64,000 nt of DNA from Impatiens glandulifera (GCF_907164915.1 NC_061863.1:23389710-23453709), one strand, 5' to 3'. Shown: positions 1 to 10,879, numbered from the stretch's first letter. Notes: generated by a model from the letters alone, not told the origin. Numbers and translations are program-made.

Positions 1-504
1 AGAAAATTGATTTTTTTTAGTGATTTATATGTTCAAGTTCTTTTGGTTATAGAATTTCAGAATAACAATAAATAATTCAAATTATTGTATAAACTCATTT
101 TTTTTACTATGAATGGTTTATTACAGGTAATCTCCCAATGGATCCTGGTTTCTAAAGAAATGTCTGACAATTGTTGATACAACAGATCGAATAACAACCA
201 TTGTTTCTAATGGGTGTACATTTTCTCAAACTATAGAAGAACAACTCAAGATTATTGGAAGAGACAATGTTGGTAGAAGGGATCATTAATGTGGGTGAGG
301 TTTCCTCTCCACCTTTAGTGAAGGACATTTAGTGAAAGGAGAAGGAAATGTGCGGAGAAGGAAATGTGTCTTTCTGTATATAGTCATTTAAGTTGTTGTT
401 TTCCCCCCTCTAATCACAATGTATTTAATTTCATATATTACATGTAATATTTTACCTCTTTTCTTAACTATTTTTATTATTTTATTAAAAAAAAGTTATT
501 ATTA
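1..504. repeat. left half of a duplicated non-coding segment (copy A)
   Basis: This AT-rich stretch aligns by eye with 19131-19600. Both copies share a segment beginning near 'atatgttcaagttc', a stretch 'gaacaactcaagatt' and a run ending 'gttattattagat'. Copy A is split by copia element 1 and resumes at 14080, so 1-504 plus 14080-14760 corresponds to 19131-20215. I see no coding potential. A motif near 230-290 recurs at about 14610-14680 and in copy B, so each copy contains an older internal duplication. The copy may extend left of the window. Confidence 0.75.
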
Positions 505-509
505 GATAT

Positions 510-1288
510 TGTTAGGATCAGGGACGCCCTTGGAGGACCGGGGTGTTTCCGGTTTTAAGAAGGGTGGCCGCTTACAACGCACAACACATTTTGGTGATAG
601 TCCGGTTAGAGACTATAACCGTTCTCAGCACTACACAAAATGTCACAGACTCTTGAACCGGATTCAAGGGCGGAAATGTCTGTTTCAGTTTGAAGCAACG
701 TATGCGATTTAGATGATGTTTTAGAAGGAGTCGGTTTTAGGAATATGAGTGGACCGGTTTACGGAGTATGATTAACTTGGTTTGAGGTTAGGTTAATTGA
801 GTAAGTAATGAAACGAAAGAAAGAACACGAGACAAGGATTTTTATGGATGTTCGGAGCAAACTCTCCTACGTCACCCCTCTTCTCAGGTTATGAGAAGGA
901 TCTCCACTAACTTTTATAGTTACAATAACATTGCCGGTCGAGCCCAACTCGCTACTCGCCGGTTACACCAACTTAAGCTTTTGTCTTTGCTGACCGGTCG
1001 CTTGAGAGTGTGAAAACCGGTTCCTCTGATCTCTGACTTGATCACTTGGAACTGATTTCTTTGAAGTATTTCAGCAACCGGTTTATGATGCCCCAACCGG
1101 TTCATACGATTTGATCTGTACCTACACATGAAAATTAACAACTGTTTAGTTTTTCTAGTCGGTTCCAAAAATTAACTTTACTTAATTTTTCTTATCAATT
1201 TCTCCCTTTTTGATTATTTAGAATAAATATTCAAAACTTGTAATGTGTGGCCGGTTTTAAAAATTAACTTTCTTAATTTTTCTTATCA
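510..1288 (-). repeat. 3' LTR of element 1, internally deleted
   Basis: It starts TGTTAGGATC and ends CTTATCA directly before the polypurine tract. Compared with the other LTR it lacks the segment equivalent to 13225-13760 (536 bp); the join lies at about 975/976. The missing part holds the U3 TATA box. Near its inner end the sequence 'atttctccctttttgatt' occurs at 1198 and again at 1289, about 91 bp apart, and a third partial copy follows at about 1370. The end at 1288 was chosen because the right LTR also contains two such units. Confidence 0.85.
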
Positions 1289-1302
1289 ATTTCTCCCTTT
1301 TT
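1289..1302 (-). other. polypurine tract of element 1
   Basis: On the minus strand this reads as a purine run (AAAAAGGGAGAAAT) immediately before the 3' LTR, the expected plus-strand primer site of an LTR retrotransposon. The following 1303-1525 is non-coding element DNA and holds a further partial copy of the LTR-end/polypurine unit. Confidence 0.8.
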
Positions 1303-1525
1303 GATTATTTAGAATAAATATTCAAAACTTGTAATGTGTGGCCGGTTTAAAAATTAACTTGTTTAGCGATTTCTCCCTTTTTGATCATTTTGAAGAAAAT
1401 TTTCAAAAACATGTGTTTTAACTTCAAAAAGGTATGTAGAAACTAATAAAATTAAAGGTATGATAAAACGACCAAGTTCTGAAATAAAGTTAAACATTAA
1501 TTGTTTTTAACGAAGTAAAAAGAGA

Positions 1526-4485
1526 TTATGACTTGGATGTTCCCCCCTTGTCAAGTTCTTTCTCCAGGTCTTTTTCAAGTCGCCTTCTTTCTTCCTCTTC
1601 CCTTGCTTTCCACTCCCTGTCGCGTCTTTCAGCGTCAATAAGAATTTCGGCCCACACACTTGAGATGCCGGGATTCTTTTTGCCAAATCCAAAACCGGCA
1701 CAGACTGGTTTTGGTTGATGAAGTGGTTGAGCAACAATTGGTCTGGAGCTTGTAGTTGCGGTTGACCTTTCAATTGTCCTCTTCTTGCGCCGGTTGAGTT
1801 CTTCGATATCCTCTTCTTCATCATCTTCTTCTTCATCAGTAGCAGGTTGCACATTTAGCCCGACCGGTACAATTGTTCTTTGGCTGCTTTGTTCTGCCCG
1901 CTTAATTACCTTTGCACCGCCCTTCGTTTCTTCTTGTTTCTTGTGTTCATAGTATGAGACGGTTCAGTCGGTGTGGGTTCCTAGATACCTGCCTGTTCTT
2001 CCTCGTTGCATTTCTGGGCAAGCTCATGATCTTGGTCCTCAATTTCTTTCTATAACCGTCCCTTTTCCCTTTCTTCGTCTTGCAGCCTCTTAGCGGTTTC
2101 TGCATCAGACTCGATTTGCTCTTGAGTCTTGCTTACTTGGAGTTTGGACATCTCCCCAATTTGAAAGGCCATTGCCTGCAGCATATCTATCAAAGGAGCG
2201 GTTGCGGTTTGGATGGTTTCTGCGAACAAAGATTTAACGGAGGTTTGCACAGCCTCATCTATCATGGACTTGATAGATGTTTGAACGGTGTTGGCTATTT
2301 CGGTTTGTACAGATCCCCATATAGTGTTTGACAAATTTGCTTCAGCTGTGGCAATCCTCTCATCGGTTGCCGTTTTGTAACTTCCAAGACATGAATCAAT
2401 GGTATCAATTACCGCCTACTTCATTTGATCAATTTCCGGAGCTTTAGCAGTTTGAGAAGGATCTTGTTCCAGGTTTTCCGCTGTTCTAGAAGTCTCCCCG
2501 GCAATGAAGAAAGGCTTACACTTATATAGGTCGACATTGCTAAGTTGGTGTCGGCAGCCGTTTCTCCATTGTGCATCAAGATGGTCAAGGCTTTGCAGGA
2601 GCTTTTCCCGTACTGGAAGAAACCGTTCAGACATTTTCCTTTCAATTGGAGTTAGCGTTGCTCCTTCTACTTCCTTTAATGCTTCCTCAACTGCTTGTAA
2701 CCGGGCGTATTCACGAATTACCGCGGTTTTGCTGAAGGCGGGTTGAATAAAATTTGTGTGTGCCAGCTTGAGGGCCCTTTCTTCTAACTTTATGAGTCTG
2801 TCCCAATGTTTGTTGCCGCTCATCCCTGGAACCATATCCGATAGCTTTGTCTCACAACGAAGCTTTACCCACATGAGATATGGGGAAATCACATCACTGG
2901 AACTTTTGTTCAAGTCCCTGAGGAGTTCCTCGAATAGTTCTTCCTCCTGTTCTGTTGAAAGTTTGGCCATGTCCCCGGTTAGGATTTCTGGTTGGGGGCC
3001 GGTTTGTAGAGTACCTTTTCCTGTCACCGTCGAATCTTCGACAAGGACCTCTTTTCCTTTGTTAACCTGAACTGACCCTTCAGGTATGAATGCTGAATCG
3101 ATTGGCCCATCTTGAGCCGATTGGCCTGATGTGTCCTCTGGAACTGACTTGTTCCCTGCGGAACCGGATGGTTCCTGTTCTTCAGAGTTACCCTCTTGAG
3201 CCGGAGGAGTAATGTTTGCGGTTTTGGCCGTTTCTTCGACCGGTTGAACTTCACTTTGATCGGGTATCTCAACCTGATCAACTGACTTACGACGACTTGA
3301 CACATCGTCTTCGGTTTCCCTTGTAATGTCTTGGACTATGTTCTCAATGGCTTCAGAGGTGTTTAAGCCCACGTCGACTATTACCTCTTCAATTCTTTTG
3401 CTTGGGGACTTGGAGTTTTCAGAGTTGATACTAACCTCTGCTTCCTCCTTTGACGCGGACTCGGTTTTGTGGCTCCCCGACGGTTCGGTTTGCCTTGGTG
3501 AGTTAGATGGAATAGGAATGGGACGAACGGTAATTATGGGGATGGGTTGGAAGATGTCTCCGGTTCTTTCTGGTGGATCGTCCGAGGAAAGGGTTTTCTC
3601 GGAGTCCGCCGGTTTGTTGGAGCTCTTCTTTGCAGTCGACTTCTTCCTCCCCTTTGTTTCTTGTGCGGCTTCGGCTTCAACCGCCTTTCTCTTCGGTTTC
3701 TTTTGTTTTGGACATTCTTCAACCGGAGCGGAAGAACTGGTCCCCTTGGAAGACTTCGTTCTGGAGGACTTCGGTTTAACCGCTTTGTCGGGCTTCTCAA
3801 TCATCGACTCAGAGTTGAGAATATTGTTGGGTGGGAGCGGTTCACCTTCACCAAGTTCTACATTAAGGAACTTAAGAATTTTGACGATTTGCATTGCGAA
3901 GGCCTGAACCCGGCCATCCTTCTGAATCACCATTTGGCAAAATTCTTCGAAAATAACATATCCCCAATCCACCTTTTCACCGCGGACAATGGCCATCAAC
4001 ATTTTAAGTTTAAGTTTCGTCAGGTTATCGAAGTTACCTCCTCTTCCCTGAAGTGAACGGGCGATGATGTTCAGCAGCCACCTGAACTCCGATTTCAGCT
4101 TGTTCTTCCGGCTGGAGTGGATCACCAGATCCTGATCTTCAAATGATATCACCAACCGGACAGAATTAGACTCTGCATTGGTTAGGTCGGTTTAGAGATC
4201 CAAACCGGTATTGGGCAAACCGAGAGCTTCAGCAAATAACTCCTCGGTGATCAGAATGTCCTTCCCGTTGACGGTGGCGGAGACCTTTCTCTTTGTCAGA
4301 GTCGCCGTCGCTAGAAACTCCATTACTGCCGACGGATATACAGTGAATGGACCAGATAGGAACTCCTCCAACCCAGAATCTCTTAAAGATTGAAGAACAG
4401 CCTTGTTTTTATCTTCAGCGTGTTCATCAATGTCTGCGAAATCGACTTGTAACATCCATTGGAACGGAGCTTTGCCTAGAGCCAT
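1526..4485 (-). pseudogene. accessory ORF-C of element 1 (long, coiled-coil type), interrupted
   Basis: The start is ATG at 4485 (MALGKAPFQW), chosen over upstream non-ATG starts because it follows a TATA box at 4601-4607 and aligns with the starts of the sister ORFs. Residues about 10-95 carry the shared accessory domain (LQVDFADID, then EEFLSGPF, then LPNTGLDL). The next part has the second conserved block (VDWGYVIFEEFCQMV). A long Lys/Ser/Glu-rich linker and a probable coiled coil rich in Gln, Glu and Ala follow, and then a tail with an acidic run and a charged helix (EEEERRRLEKDLEKEL). In-frame stops occur at 4194-4192 (TAA), 2418-2416 (TAG) and 2052-2050 (TAG), with the same frame open on both sides of the first two. 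A frameshift separates the last part (1852-1526). Function unknown; an env-like or nucleic-acid-binding role is speculation. Confidence 0.75.
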
Positions 4486-4600
4486 GGTAGATTTTGAGAA
4501 GAATGAATGAAGAACGATGATGATCGGAGTTTGGATTGCCTTTGAAGATCTGGAAATTTTAGAGAGAGAAAGCGTATGTGATGAATGGGCTGATTTGAAC

Positions 4601-4607
4601 TTATATA
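4601..4607 (-). promoter_or_regulatory. TATA box of accessory ORF-C, with upstream E2F-like site
   Basis: The minus strand reads TATATAAG about 116 bp before the ATG at 4485, followed by a CT-rich leader (tttctctctc). Further upstream are TTTGGCGCC (about 4656-4664, matching the plant E2F consensus TTTSSCGC), a perfect 14-bp palindrome GTTACTGCAGTAAC (4681-4694), and several copies of GGCGGTAAA between about 4698 and 4763. I see no coding sequence in 4486-4986. This looks like a separate promoter inside the retrotransposon; activity is inferred. Confidence 0.6.
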
Positions 4608-4986
4608 GACGACGGTTCCGAACGGTTGGAAGACGAACCGTCACTTGATAATGTTTTTGGCGCCAACTTTCCCTCCAAAAGTTACTGCAGTAACTTTCGG
4701 CGGTAAATGCGGAAAACCAATGGGCGGTAAATTTTGGGAGGTAAAACTGTGGGCGGTAAAATTTTCAAACTTTTCGTTTTGCTTGAGATTCCGGTTTTAC
4801 TTGATTTGTTAACCGGAAGTGTCGTTTAACATTTAGTCTTATGAACTTTAAAAACCGGAAGGAAAGATATGAATAAGAAAACCGGATAGTTTTAAAATTA
4901 GATATTTTATAAATGATAACAGATAACATCGAGCGGTTTTGGTCGTACAACAAAATGACCAAAAACCGGAAAGAAAGATAGATAAC

Positions 4987-5748
4987 TTAGTTTTCTTTAA
5001 ACCAATCCCCCTCCACCATTCTTTCGTACCACTTGTTCACGGTGTTGTCGGGTGTTCGTTCCTCAAACCTCGATATCCATCTCTCTAGCATGGATATGGT
5101 GATGGTGTTGGACGGTCCGACCGGAACACCGGGTTCAAGGTGACGACGCTGAGCCATCAGAAACCGGGTGATTTGAGGGGCGAAGCTGGTCCTTCCCCTT
5201 GAAGCGGTTATGAGCGACTTCAGGTTGTTGAAGAGATAGGATGCCCAGTTGATTGACGAGTTGCGGATGATGGCTATCATGATGTCGAAAGCCTCCCGGT
5301 TGTAGTTCTGGTTAGGCATTCGGCCCATGATAGACCTTTGAACCAAATCATGCAGGACTTGGTAATGAGGAGCAAGTTTCTCTTTCTTCCCAAAGTCCTT
5401 GATCGGTGCGTTGGAAGAGGAGAAGATCTGGAAGAAGTCTTCTTTAGCCGGAAGGAAAGGCGTTGGGAAGTCAGAAAAGCCTTCGGTTGGAAGGTGAAAG
5501 AAGTTGGCAAATTGTTCTTCGGTAATCCGAAGAAATTGGCCGTCGATGATGGTGCGGATGCTGCCATCATCTAGAATGTGACCATTGTTGAAGAACTCGC
5601 ACACCTCCTCCACGAGGATAGTGTCTGAGCCTTTGAGAAATCCTTGAAGTCCCGACTCTATGATCGGTTGGAAGATGCAGTCATGATATCTGCTATCTTT
5701 TACATCTTCGAAATCGACGATGAGAATGTTTCTGAGTTCAGCCGACAT
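4987..5748 (-). CDS. accessory ORF-B of element 1 (intact)
   Basis: This is an uninterrupted 253-residue ORF starting ATG (MSAELRNILIVDF). The open frame runs 15 codons further upstream, but only from a non-ATG codon. Its two-part architecture is shared with ORF-A and ORF-C. The N-terminal half has IVDFEDVK, ESGLQGFL, VCEFFNNG and LPTEGFSDF; the second half has YQVLHDLVQRSIMGR, MMAIIRNSSINWASYLFNNL near the middle, then GVPVGPSN and a C-terminal helix. No signal peptide, membrane span or catalytic motif is visible, so it does not look like a classical envelope protein. It is the only fully open member of the module in this window. The pattern loosely recalls the plant-transposon-associated domain in many plant proteins of unknown function; that is a recollection. 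Function unknown. Confidence 0.85.
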   Translation of the reverse strand: MSAELRNILIVDFEDVKDSRYHDCIFQPIIESGLQGFLKGSDTILVEEVCEFFNNGHILDDGSIRTIIDGQFLRITEEQFANFFHLPTEGFSDFPTPFLPAKEDFFQIFSSSNAPIKDFGKKEKLAPHYQVLHDLVQRSIMGRMPNQNYNREAFDIMIAIIRNSSINWASYLFNNLKSLITASRGRTSFAPQITRFLMAQRRHLEPGVPVGPSNTITISMLERWISRFEERTPDNTVNKWYERMVEGDWFKEN

Positions 5749-5848
5749 TGTGAGAAAGAGTGAGAAGGTTGAAGAGATTTTCTGATCGTTCAAGCTTTAG
5801 AGAGAAGGAATGCAGGAAGCGTGTTTTGAAAATGAAGGGTTGAGTCCC

Positions 5849-5856
5849 CTTTTATA
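5849..5856 (-). promoter_or_regulatory. TATA box of accessory ORF-B
   Basis: The minus strand reads TATAAAAG about 100 bp upstream of the ATG at 5748, followed by a leader with a TTCTCTCT run. The spacing is that of an ordinary plant core promoter. The gap 5749-6186 between ORF-A and ORF-B holds no other coding sequence. Confidence 0.6.
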
Positions 5857-6186
5857 GCTTGAAATGGTTGAATGCATTTAATGAGGATATTTAAAAAATC
5901 TAGCCGTTTATGTCTGGTCATTTATGACTTTGTGATTTTTCAAGAGAATAAAGACATGTCTTGTCGAATCAAGTCAGGCATGCTCATTGAGAATGAAGAT
6001 TTCTGTTTCCAAGAGTGATTTGATTTGATTTGGTACGACGCATTAAATATTTGATCATTTATGATTTTTAGATTTTTAGATTAAAGTGGAAGGAAATAAG
6101 CTTCATTAATTGTGGTACCAAACCGGTAGTACAACAAAATTACCGGTTTTGGAAAGGAAAAGAAATAAGACAGAAGGAAAGATAGG

Positions 6187-6924
6187 CTACACGTTAGATG
6201 ATTCAGCCGCTTGATTTCTTTTAGCCTTAACTGCTTCCCACCGGTCGATCAGCTCTTGTACTCTCTCTATAGTGAGCACATGCCTTGGATGGAGGGTCAC
6301 GAAGGGTCCGGAGTAGATGTCCAGACTGGCACAAAAACCGCTCAGCTGAGGAGCGTAGCCGGTTTTGTTGGAGAGGAGCATCTTCTTCAGGTTGCTGAAG
6401 ATGATCCAGGACCAATTAACCGGTGTCCCAACCGTTACAGCAATCATCATCTCGAAAAGCCTTTGGGTGTAATAGTAGCTTTTCTCTCTGCCCAAGATGG
6501 ACTTTCCAAGAATCTCACAAAGAAGCTGGTACTTGTGAGAGAGTTGTCTTTTAGCACCCCAGGGTCTAACCGGGATGTCAGAGTTTGATAACCGACAACA
6601 CATTTCTTCCATGGTCACCGGGGAGTAGGTTAAGTCGGTTACCCCTTCAGTGGGCAAACCGCAGTATACAGCGAAATCCGTCTCGCTGAATAGAAATTTC
6701 TGACCATAAACTTGTAAAACGATTATGTCTCATTGCACTTCCTTTGTGGTCTGGAAGAATTCTTCGACTACTAGGTAGTCGAGAATGAATCTGTTTTCGA
6801 GGAAGCTTCTTAGCCCGCTTCTTGCAACGGCTAAGAACATTTCTCTAACCTCATGGTCTTCATATTGGTAGATTGAGTTAAAATCTGCCAATAGAATCTT
6901 CTTTGCTAGAGAGTTGGAGTTCAT
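6187..6924 (-). pseudogene. accessory ORF-A of element 1, one nonsense codon
   Basis: ATG at 6924 (MNSNSLAKK) opens a frame that runs to 6187 with a single TGA at 6732-6730. The frame is the same before and after the stop. In the related copy at 26177 the matching position is an arginine within QVIRDD, so the stop is best read as CGA to TGA. Conserved blocks are LLADFNSIY, SGLRSFLE, VVEEFFQT, LPTEGVTDL, YQLLCEILGKSILGR and VNWSWIIFSNLKKML. The full length is about 245 codons, close to ORF-B. It is the first accessory gene after pol. Function unknown. Confidence 0.8.
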
Positions 6925-7004
6925 GTTCTTCAGAGAGAGTTTTAAGCTCAAGACTGTTTTTGTGAATAGTAATTTTGTGAGGATTTGTGAAGGTTTAAGG
7001 GTGG

Positions 7005-7012
7005 TTTATATA
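7005..7012 (-). promoter_or_regulatory. TATA box of accessory ORF-A
   Basis: The minus strand reads TATATAAA about 80 bp upstream of the ATG at 6924, with AACTCTCTCT in the leader. The pol stop is at 7628, so this promoter lies in a non-coding spacer of about 700 bp (6925-7627) that otherwise shows nothing recognisable. Confidence 0.6.
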
Positions 7013-7627
7013 GCCAGGGGTTCGGCTAGATTAGTAGGTTTAAGCATGCTTGATGATGTCATCAGATATTTAATATGCTTTAACTTGTTGAAGTAACTAA
7101 TGTTTATTTCCAAGGCAAAAACTAATTATTACCAAGATATTAATGATGACAAAGATCTATTGACATGATGTGAGTCTCCCTCTCTTGATGATGGACACAT
7201 GTCGTCATCTCGATTGTGGTAGACTATTTTCATTTATTACAGGCTTCATTTTTCAAAATATGCATGAAAACTCAGTTGGTCATCCCAGGTTAACCGGAGA
7301 AGTTCATTTCATCAGACCAGAATGCATTTGTACTAAGCGGTTTTCCATGACCGGTTTTAGTAGGATATTTTGGTCCGATTGTGAAGAAATGTTGAGTTAC
7401 GTCAACATTTGTTCATCTTTGGATTTAGTATATCCACTTCAACCTGGTTATTTCAACCGTATAGTAAGTATACATGTGATTTGAAGTTATGAAGTAATCA
7501 GGCATAACCGGAGACTTCCTCCCGGTTAGCATTTTTGAATTATCAATGGCCTATTTGAATATGGTTTGAGAAGCGAGAGCTTCTCCCTGAACACATATCC
7601 CGGTTTCTCATTGTTATGCATGCATAA

Positions 7628-10600
7628 TCATGATATGAGTTGATTAAGATTAGTAAGTCCCAAAATATTTCGAAAGTGAGAAAACTTAGCTTCCTGTAGC
7701 GGTTTCGTGAATATATCCGCTACTTGTTGCTCGGTCGAGACGTATTCCAGCCGAATGTGTTTCTCCTGAACGTGCTCCCGGATGAAATGGTGTCTTATAT
7801 TAATATGCTTTGTTCTTGAGTGCAACACCGGATGGTATGTAATTGCTATAGCACTGGTGTTGTCACAGAAGATTGAAGATTCCTTGGCTTCTATCCCGAA
7901 GTCCCTTAGTTGCTGTTGAATCCAGAGAAGTTGTGCACAGCAGCTCCCGGCCGCTATGTACTCTGCCTCTGCGATTGATGTTGCAACAGATGTTTGTTTC
8001 TTGCTGCTCCAAGTGACTAACCGGTCACCTAAGAACTGGCAGGTCCCACTTGTGCTCTTTCTATCGATCTTACATCCTGCGTAATCGGCATCTGAGTAGC
8101 TTATGAGATTGAAACTCGAGTCTTTTGGATACCAAAGTCCCATTTCTTGAGTTCCCTTTAGATATTTTAAGATTCTTTTGGCCGCAGTATAATGTGATTG
8201 CTTTGGATTTGCTTGGAATCGTCCGCATACTCCAACCGCAAACAGAATGTCAGGTCGGCTGGCTGTTAGATATAGCAACGATCCGATCATTCCTCGATAT
8301 GCTGTGATGTCAACGGCTTGACCATCATCATCTTTGTCCAATTTTACAGAAGGACTCATCGGCGTAGTCGCTTCAGCGCATGTATCCATTCCAAATTTCT
8401 TCAACAGTTCGGCTGTATACTTTGGTTGGCTTATGAAGGTTCCGGCTTCAATCTGCTTAACCTGGAGTCCTAGAAAGAAACTCAATTCTCCCATCATACT
8501 CATTTGAAATTTGTCAGTCATCATTTTTGAAAACTTATCACATAACTTTGGATCGGTTGATCCGAATATAATATCATCGACATAAATCTGAACAAGTAAT
8601 ATTTGTTCCTTTCTTTCAAATTTGAAAAGTGTTTTGTCTACCGAACCTAATGTGAACTTGTGATCAAATAAAAATTGTGTCAATGTATCATACCAAGCTC
8701 TTGGAGCTTGTTTCAAACCGTAAAGGGCTTTGTTCAGCCGGTAAACATGATTTTCGTGTTCTGGATTTTTGAAACCTAGAGGTTGATTAACATATACCTC
8801 TTCATTTACTTTACCGTTTAGAAACGCACTCTTAACATCCATTTGAAAAACTTTGAAATTTTTAAAAGCTGCATATGCTAAGAATATTCTAATGGCCTCA
8901 AGTCTAGCTACAGGGGCAAATGATTCTTCAAAATCAATGCCTTCTTCCTGTTTATAGCCTTGAGCCACTAACCGGGCTTTGTTCCTCGTAACTAAACCGT
9001 CTTCATTGAGTTTATTTCTGAATACCCATCGTGTCCCTATAACCGGTTTGTTTTTCGGTCTAGGAACTAGGTACCAGACTTTATTTCTCTCAAACTCGTT
9101 TAATTCCTCTTGCATTGCTAGGATCCAATCGGGATCTGACAATGCTTCATCCACCTTTTTCGGCTCAATTTTTGATATGAAAGCTGAGTTTTCAAAGTGA
9201 TCCAAATTCTGTTGCCTAGTTCGGACGGATGAGGATATGTTACCTATTACTAGTTCAAGAGGATGCTTTTTGTTCCTTCTGAGGTTAATCCGAGACGTGT
9301 CTATCAAGCTTTCGGTTGGCTGATCAAGGTTAGACTGATCGGTAGGTTGAACAGAGTCAGACCGACCGATTTCTTCAGTAGAAACTGAAGAGTCAACTTT
9401 CTACGGTAAAGCAGCTTGATCAGGCAGAGTTTCAGCATCAACCGCTTGGTCCTTGACAAATCGTCTAAAAACCGGAACCTCGTCTTCATCATCAGAATAG
9501 ATATTAAAATTTTCCATTCTGTTGTGAAGATCGAAGGGTAATGCAGTGTTTCGTTCAACCGATTCATCGAAAACAACGTGTGCGGTTTCTTCAACTGTTA
9601 AAGTTCTAGTATTGTATATTCTGTAGGCTTTACTCACAGCTGAATATCCCAACATTATTCCCTCATCGGATTTAGCATCAAAGGCGGTGAAGTAATTCTT
9701 GCCATTATTGTGAACAAAACATTTGCTACCAAAAATTCGAAAGTACCGTACGCTTGGAATTTGATCAAAGTAAATTTTAAAAGGAGTTTTAGAAAATCGT
9801 TTAGTTACTAAAGATCGGTTTTGTGTATAACATGCGGTATTGATAGCTTCAGCCCAAAACTTTTGAGCAATACCCGAATCAGCTATCATTGACCTTGCGG
9901 CTTCCTTGAGAGTTCGGTTTCTTCTCTCAGCCAGGCTGTTTTGTTGAGGAGTTCTGGAACTAGACAACTCGTGTCTAATACCGGAATCATCAAGAAAAGT
10001 AGTTAAATTACTGTTTAATAACTCAGTTCCTCTATCACTTCTGATTTTGTTCACTCGAAAATATTTTTCATTTTGTATTCTGAAAATCAGTTTAATCAGG
10101 TTTGGAGTTGCTTGGCTTTTAGAAGCTAGAAAAGTAACCCAAGTAAATTTAGAATAATCATCAATAACTACCATAGTATAATGCATGCCTCCTAAACTAG
10201 TTACTTTAACCGGACCAAACAGATCCATATGCAAAAGTTCTAAGCATCGTTCAGATTGATAGTTTCCTTTACTTTTGAAAGATGACTTTATTTGTTTACC
10301 CATTTGACATGCAACACATACTTTATCTTTTGAGAACTTAACATTTGGAAAACCGTGAACTAGTTCCTTAGAACATATGAAGTTAATTATTTTGAAATTC
10401 AAGTGATTTAACCGTTTATGCCAAAGCCAGTTTGGATCATTTCCGGCTATCATACACACAGGTTTTTCAAAATCGGTTTTCCAATTAACTTTTTAATATT
10501 TCTCATCCGGTTACCGGTTAAAAGAATATCATTATCCTGATTTTTAACTAAACATGCGTTTTTATGAAATTCAACTTTGTAACCCACATCACACATTTGA

Positions 10601-10839
10601 CTTATACTTAACAAGTTAAAATGTAGTTCTTCTACCAATAACACATTACTTATGGATAGATTACCATGGACAATCTTACCCTTGCCCACGGTTTTACCTT
10701 TCGAGTTGTCCCCGAATGTTATGATTGCTCCGGTTTCATACTTGATGTCGGTTAGTAGCTCTTCGTTTCCGGTCATATGCCTTGAGCATCCACTGTCCAG
10801 GTACCATTCTGAATTCTTTAGCCGGTTGCTCCTCCTAAC
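7628..10839 (-). pseudogene. copia pol of element 1 (protease, integrase, RT, RNase H)
   Basis: Read on the minus strand. The protease active site is YLDSGCSRHMTG (about 10800-10770). The integrase zinc region is WHKRLNHLN then CVACQMGK. Its catalytic core has HMDLFGP, IRSDRGTE and the glutamate in SLAERRNR. RT has [10 protein letters not shown] and YVDDIIFGS. RNase H has [16 protein letters not shown] and FCDNTSAIA, and the protein ends near 7628. Two defects are visible. One is a single-base frameshift near 10480 between protease and integrase. The other is an in-frame TAG near 9403-9401, where element 2 has a Gln-rich stretch. All catalytic residues I can see are kept. The open frame extends upstream only to a TAG at 10842-10840. 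The start is set by how gag-pol is expressed and is uncertain. Confidence 0.9.
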
Positions 10840-10879
10840 CTACAACAAACAATTATTTACACCTTTTTGGTACCCACAT

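Noticed and set aside
3326..4056. Plus-strand ORFs opposite ORF-C
   Set aside because: They are shadows of the minus-strand coding region; composition mirrors the low-complexity Lys/Glu-rich frame.
4987..5748. ORF-B as an envelope (env-like) glycoprotein
   Set aside because: No signal peptide, transmembrane segment or Cys pattern is visible; only the position between pol and the LTR fits.
1526..6924. Accessory ORFs as host genes captured by chance
   Set aside because: The same A-B-C arrangement recurs in element 2 and its start in element 3, so it is a family property rather than a one-off capture.
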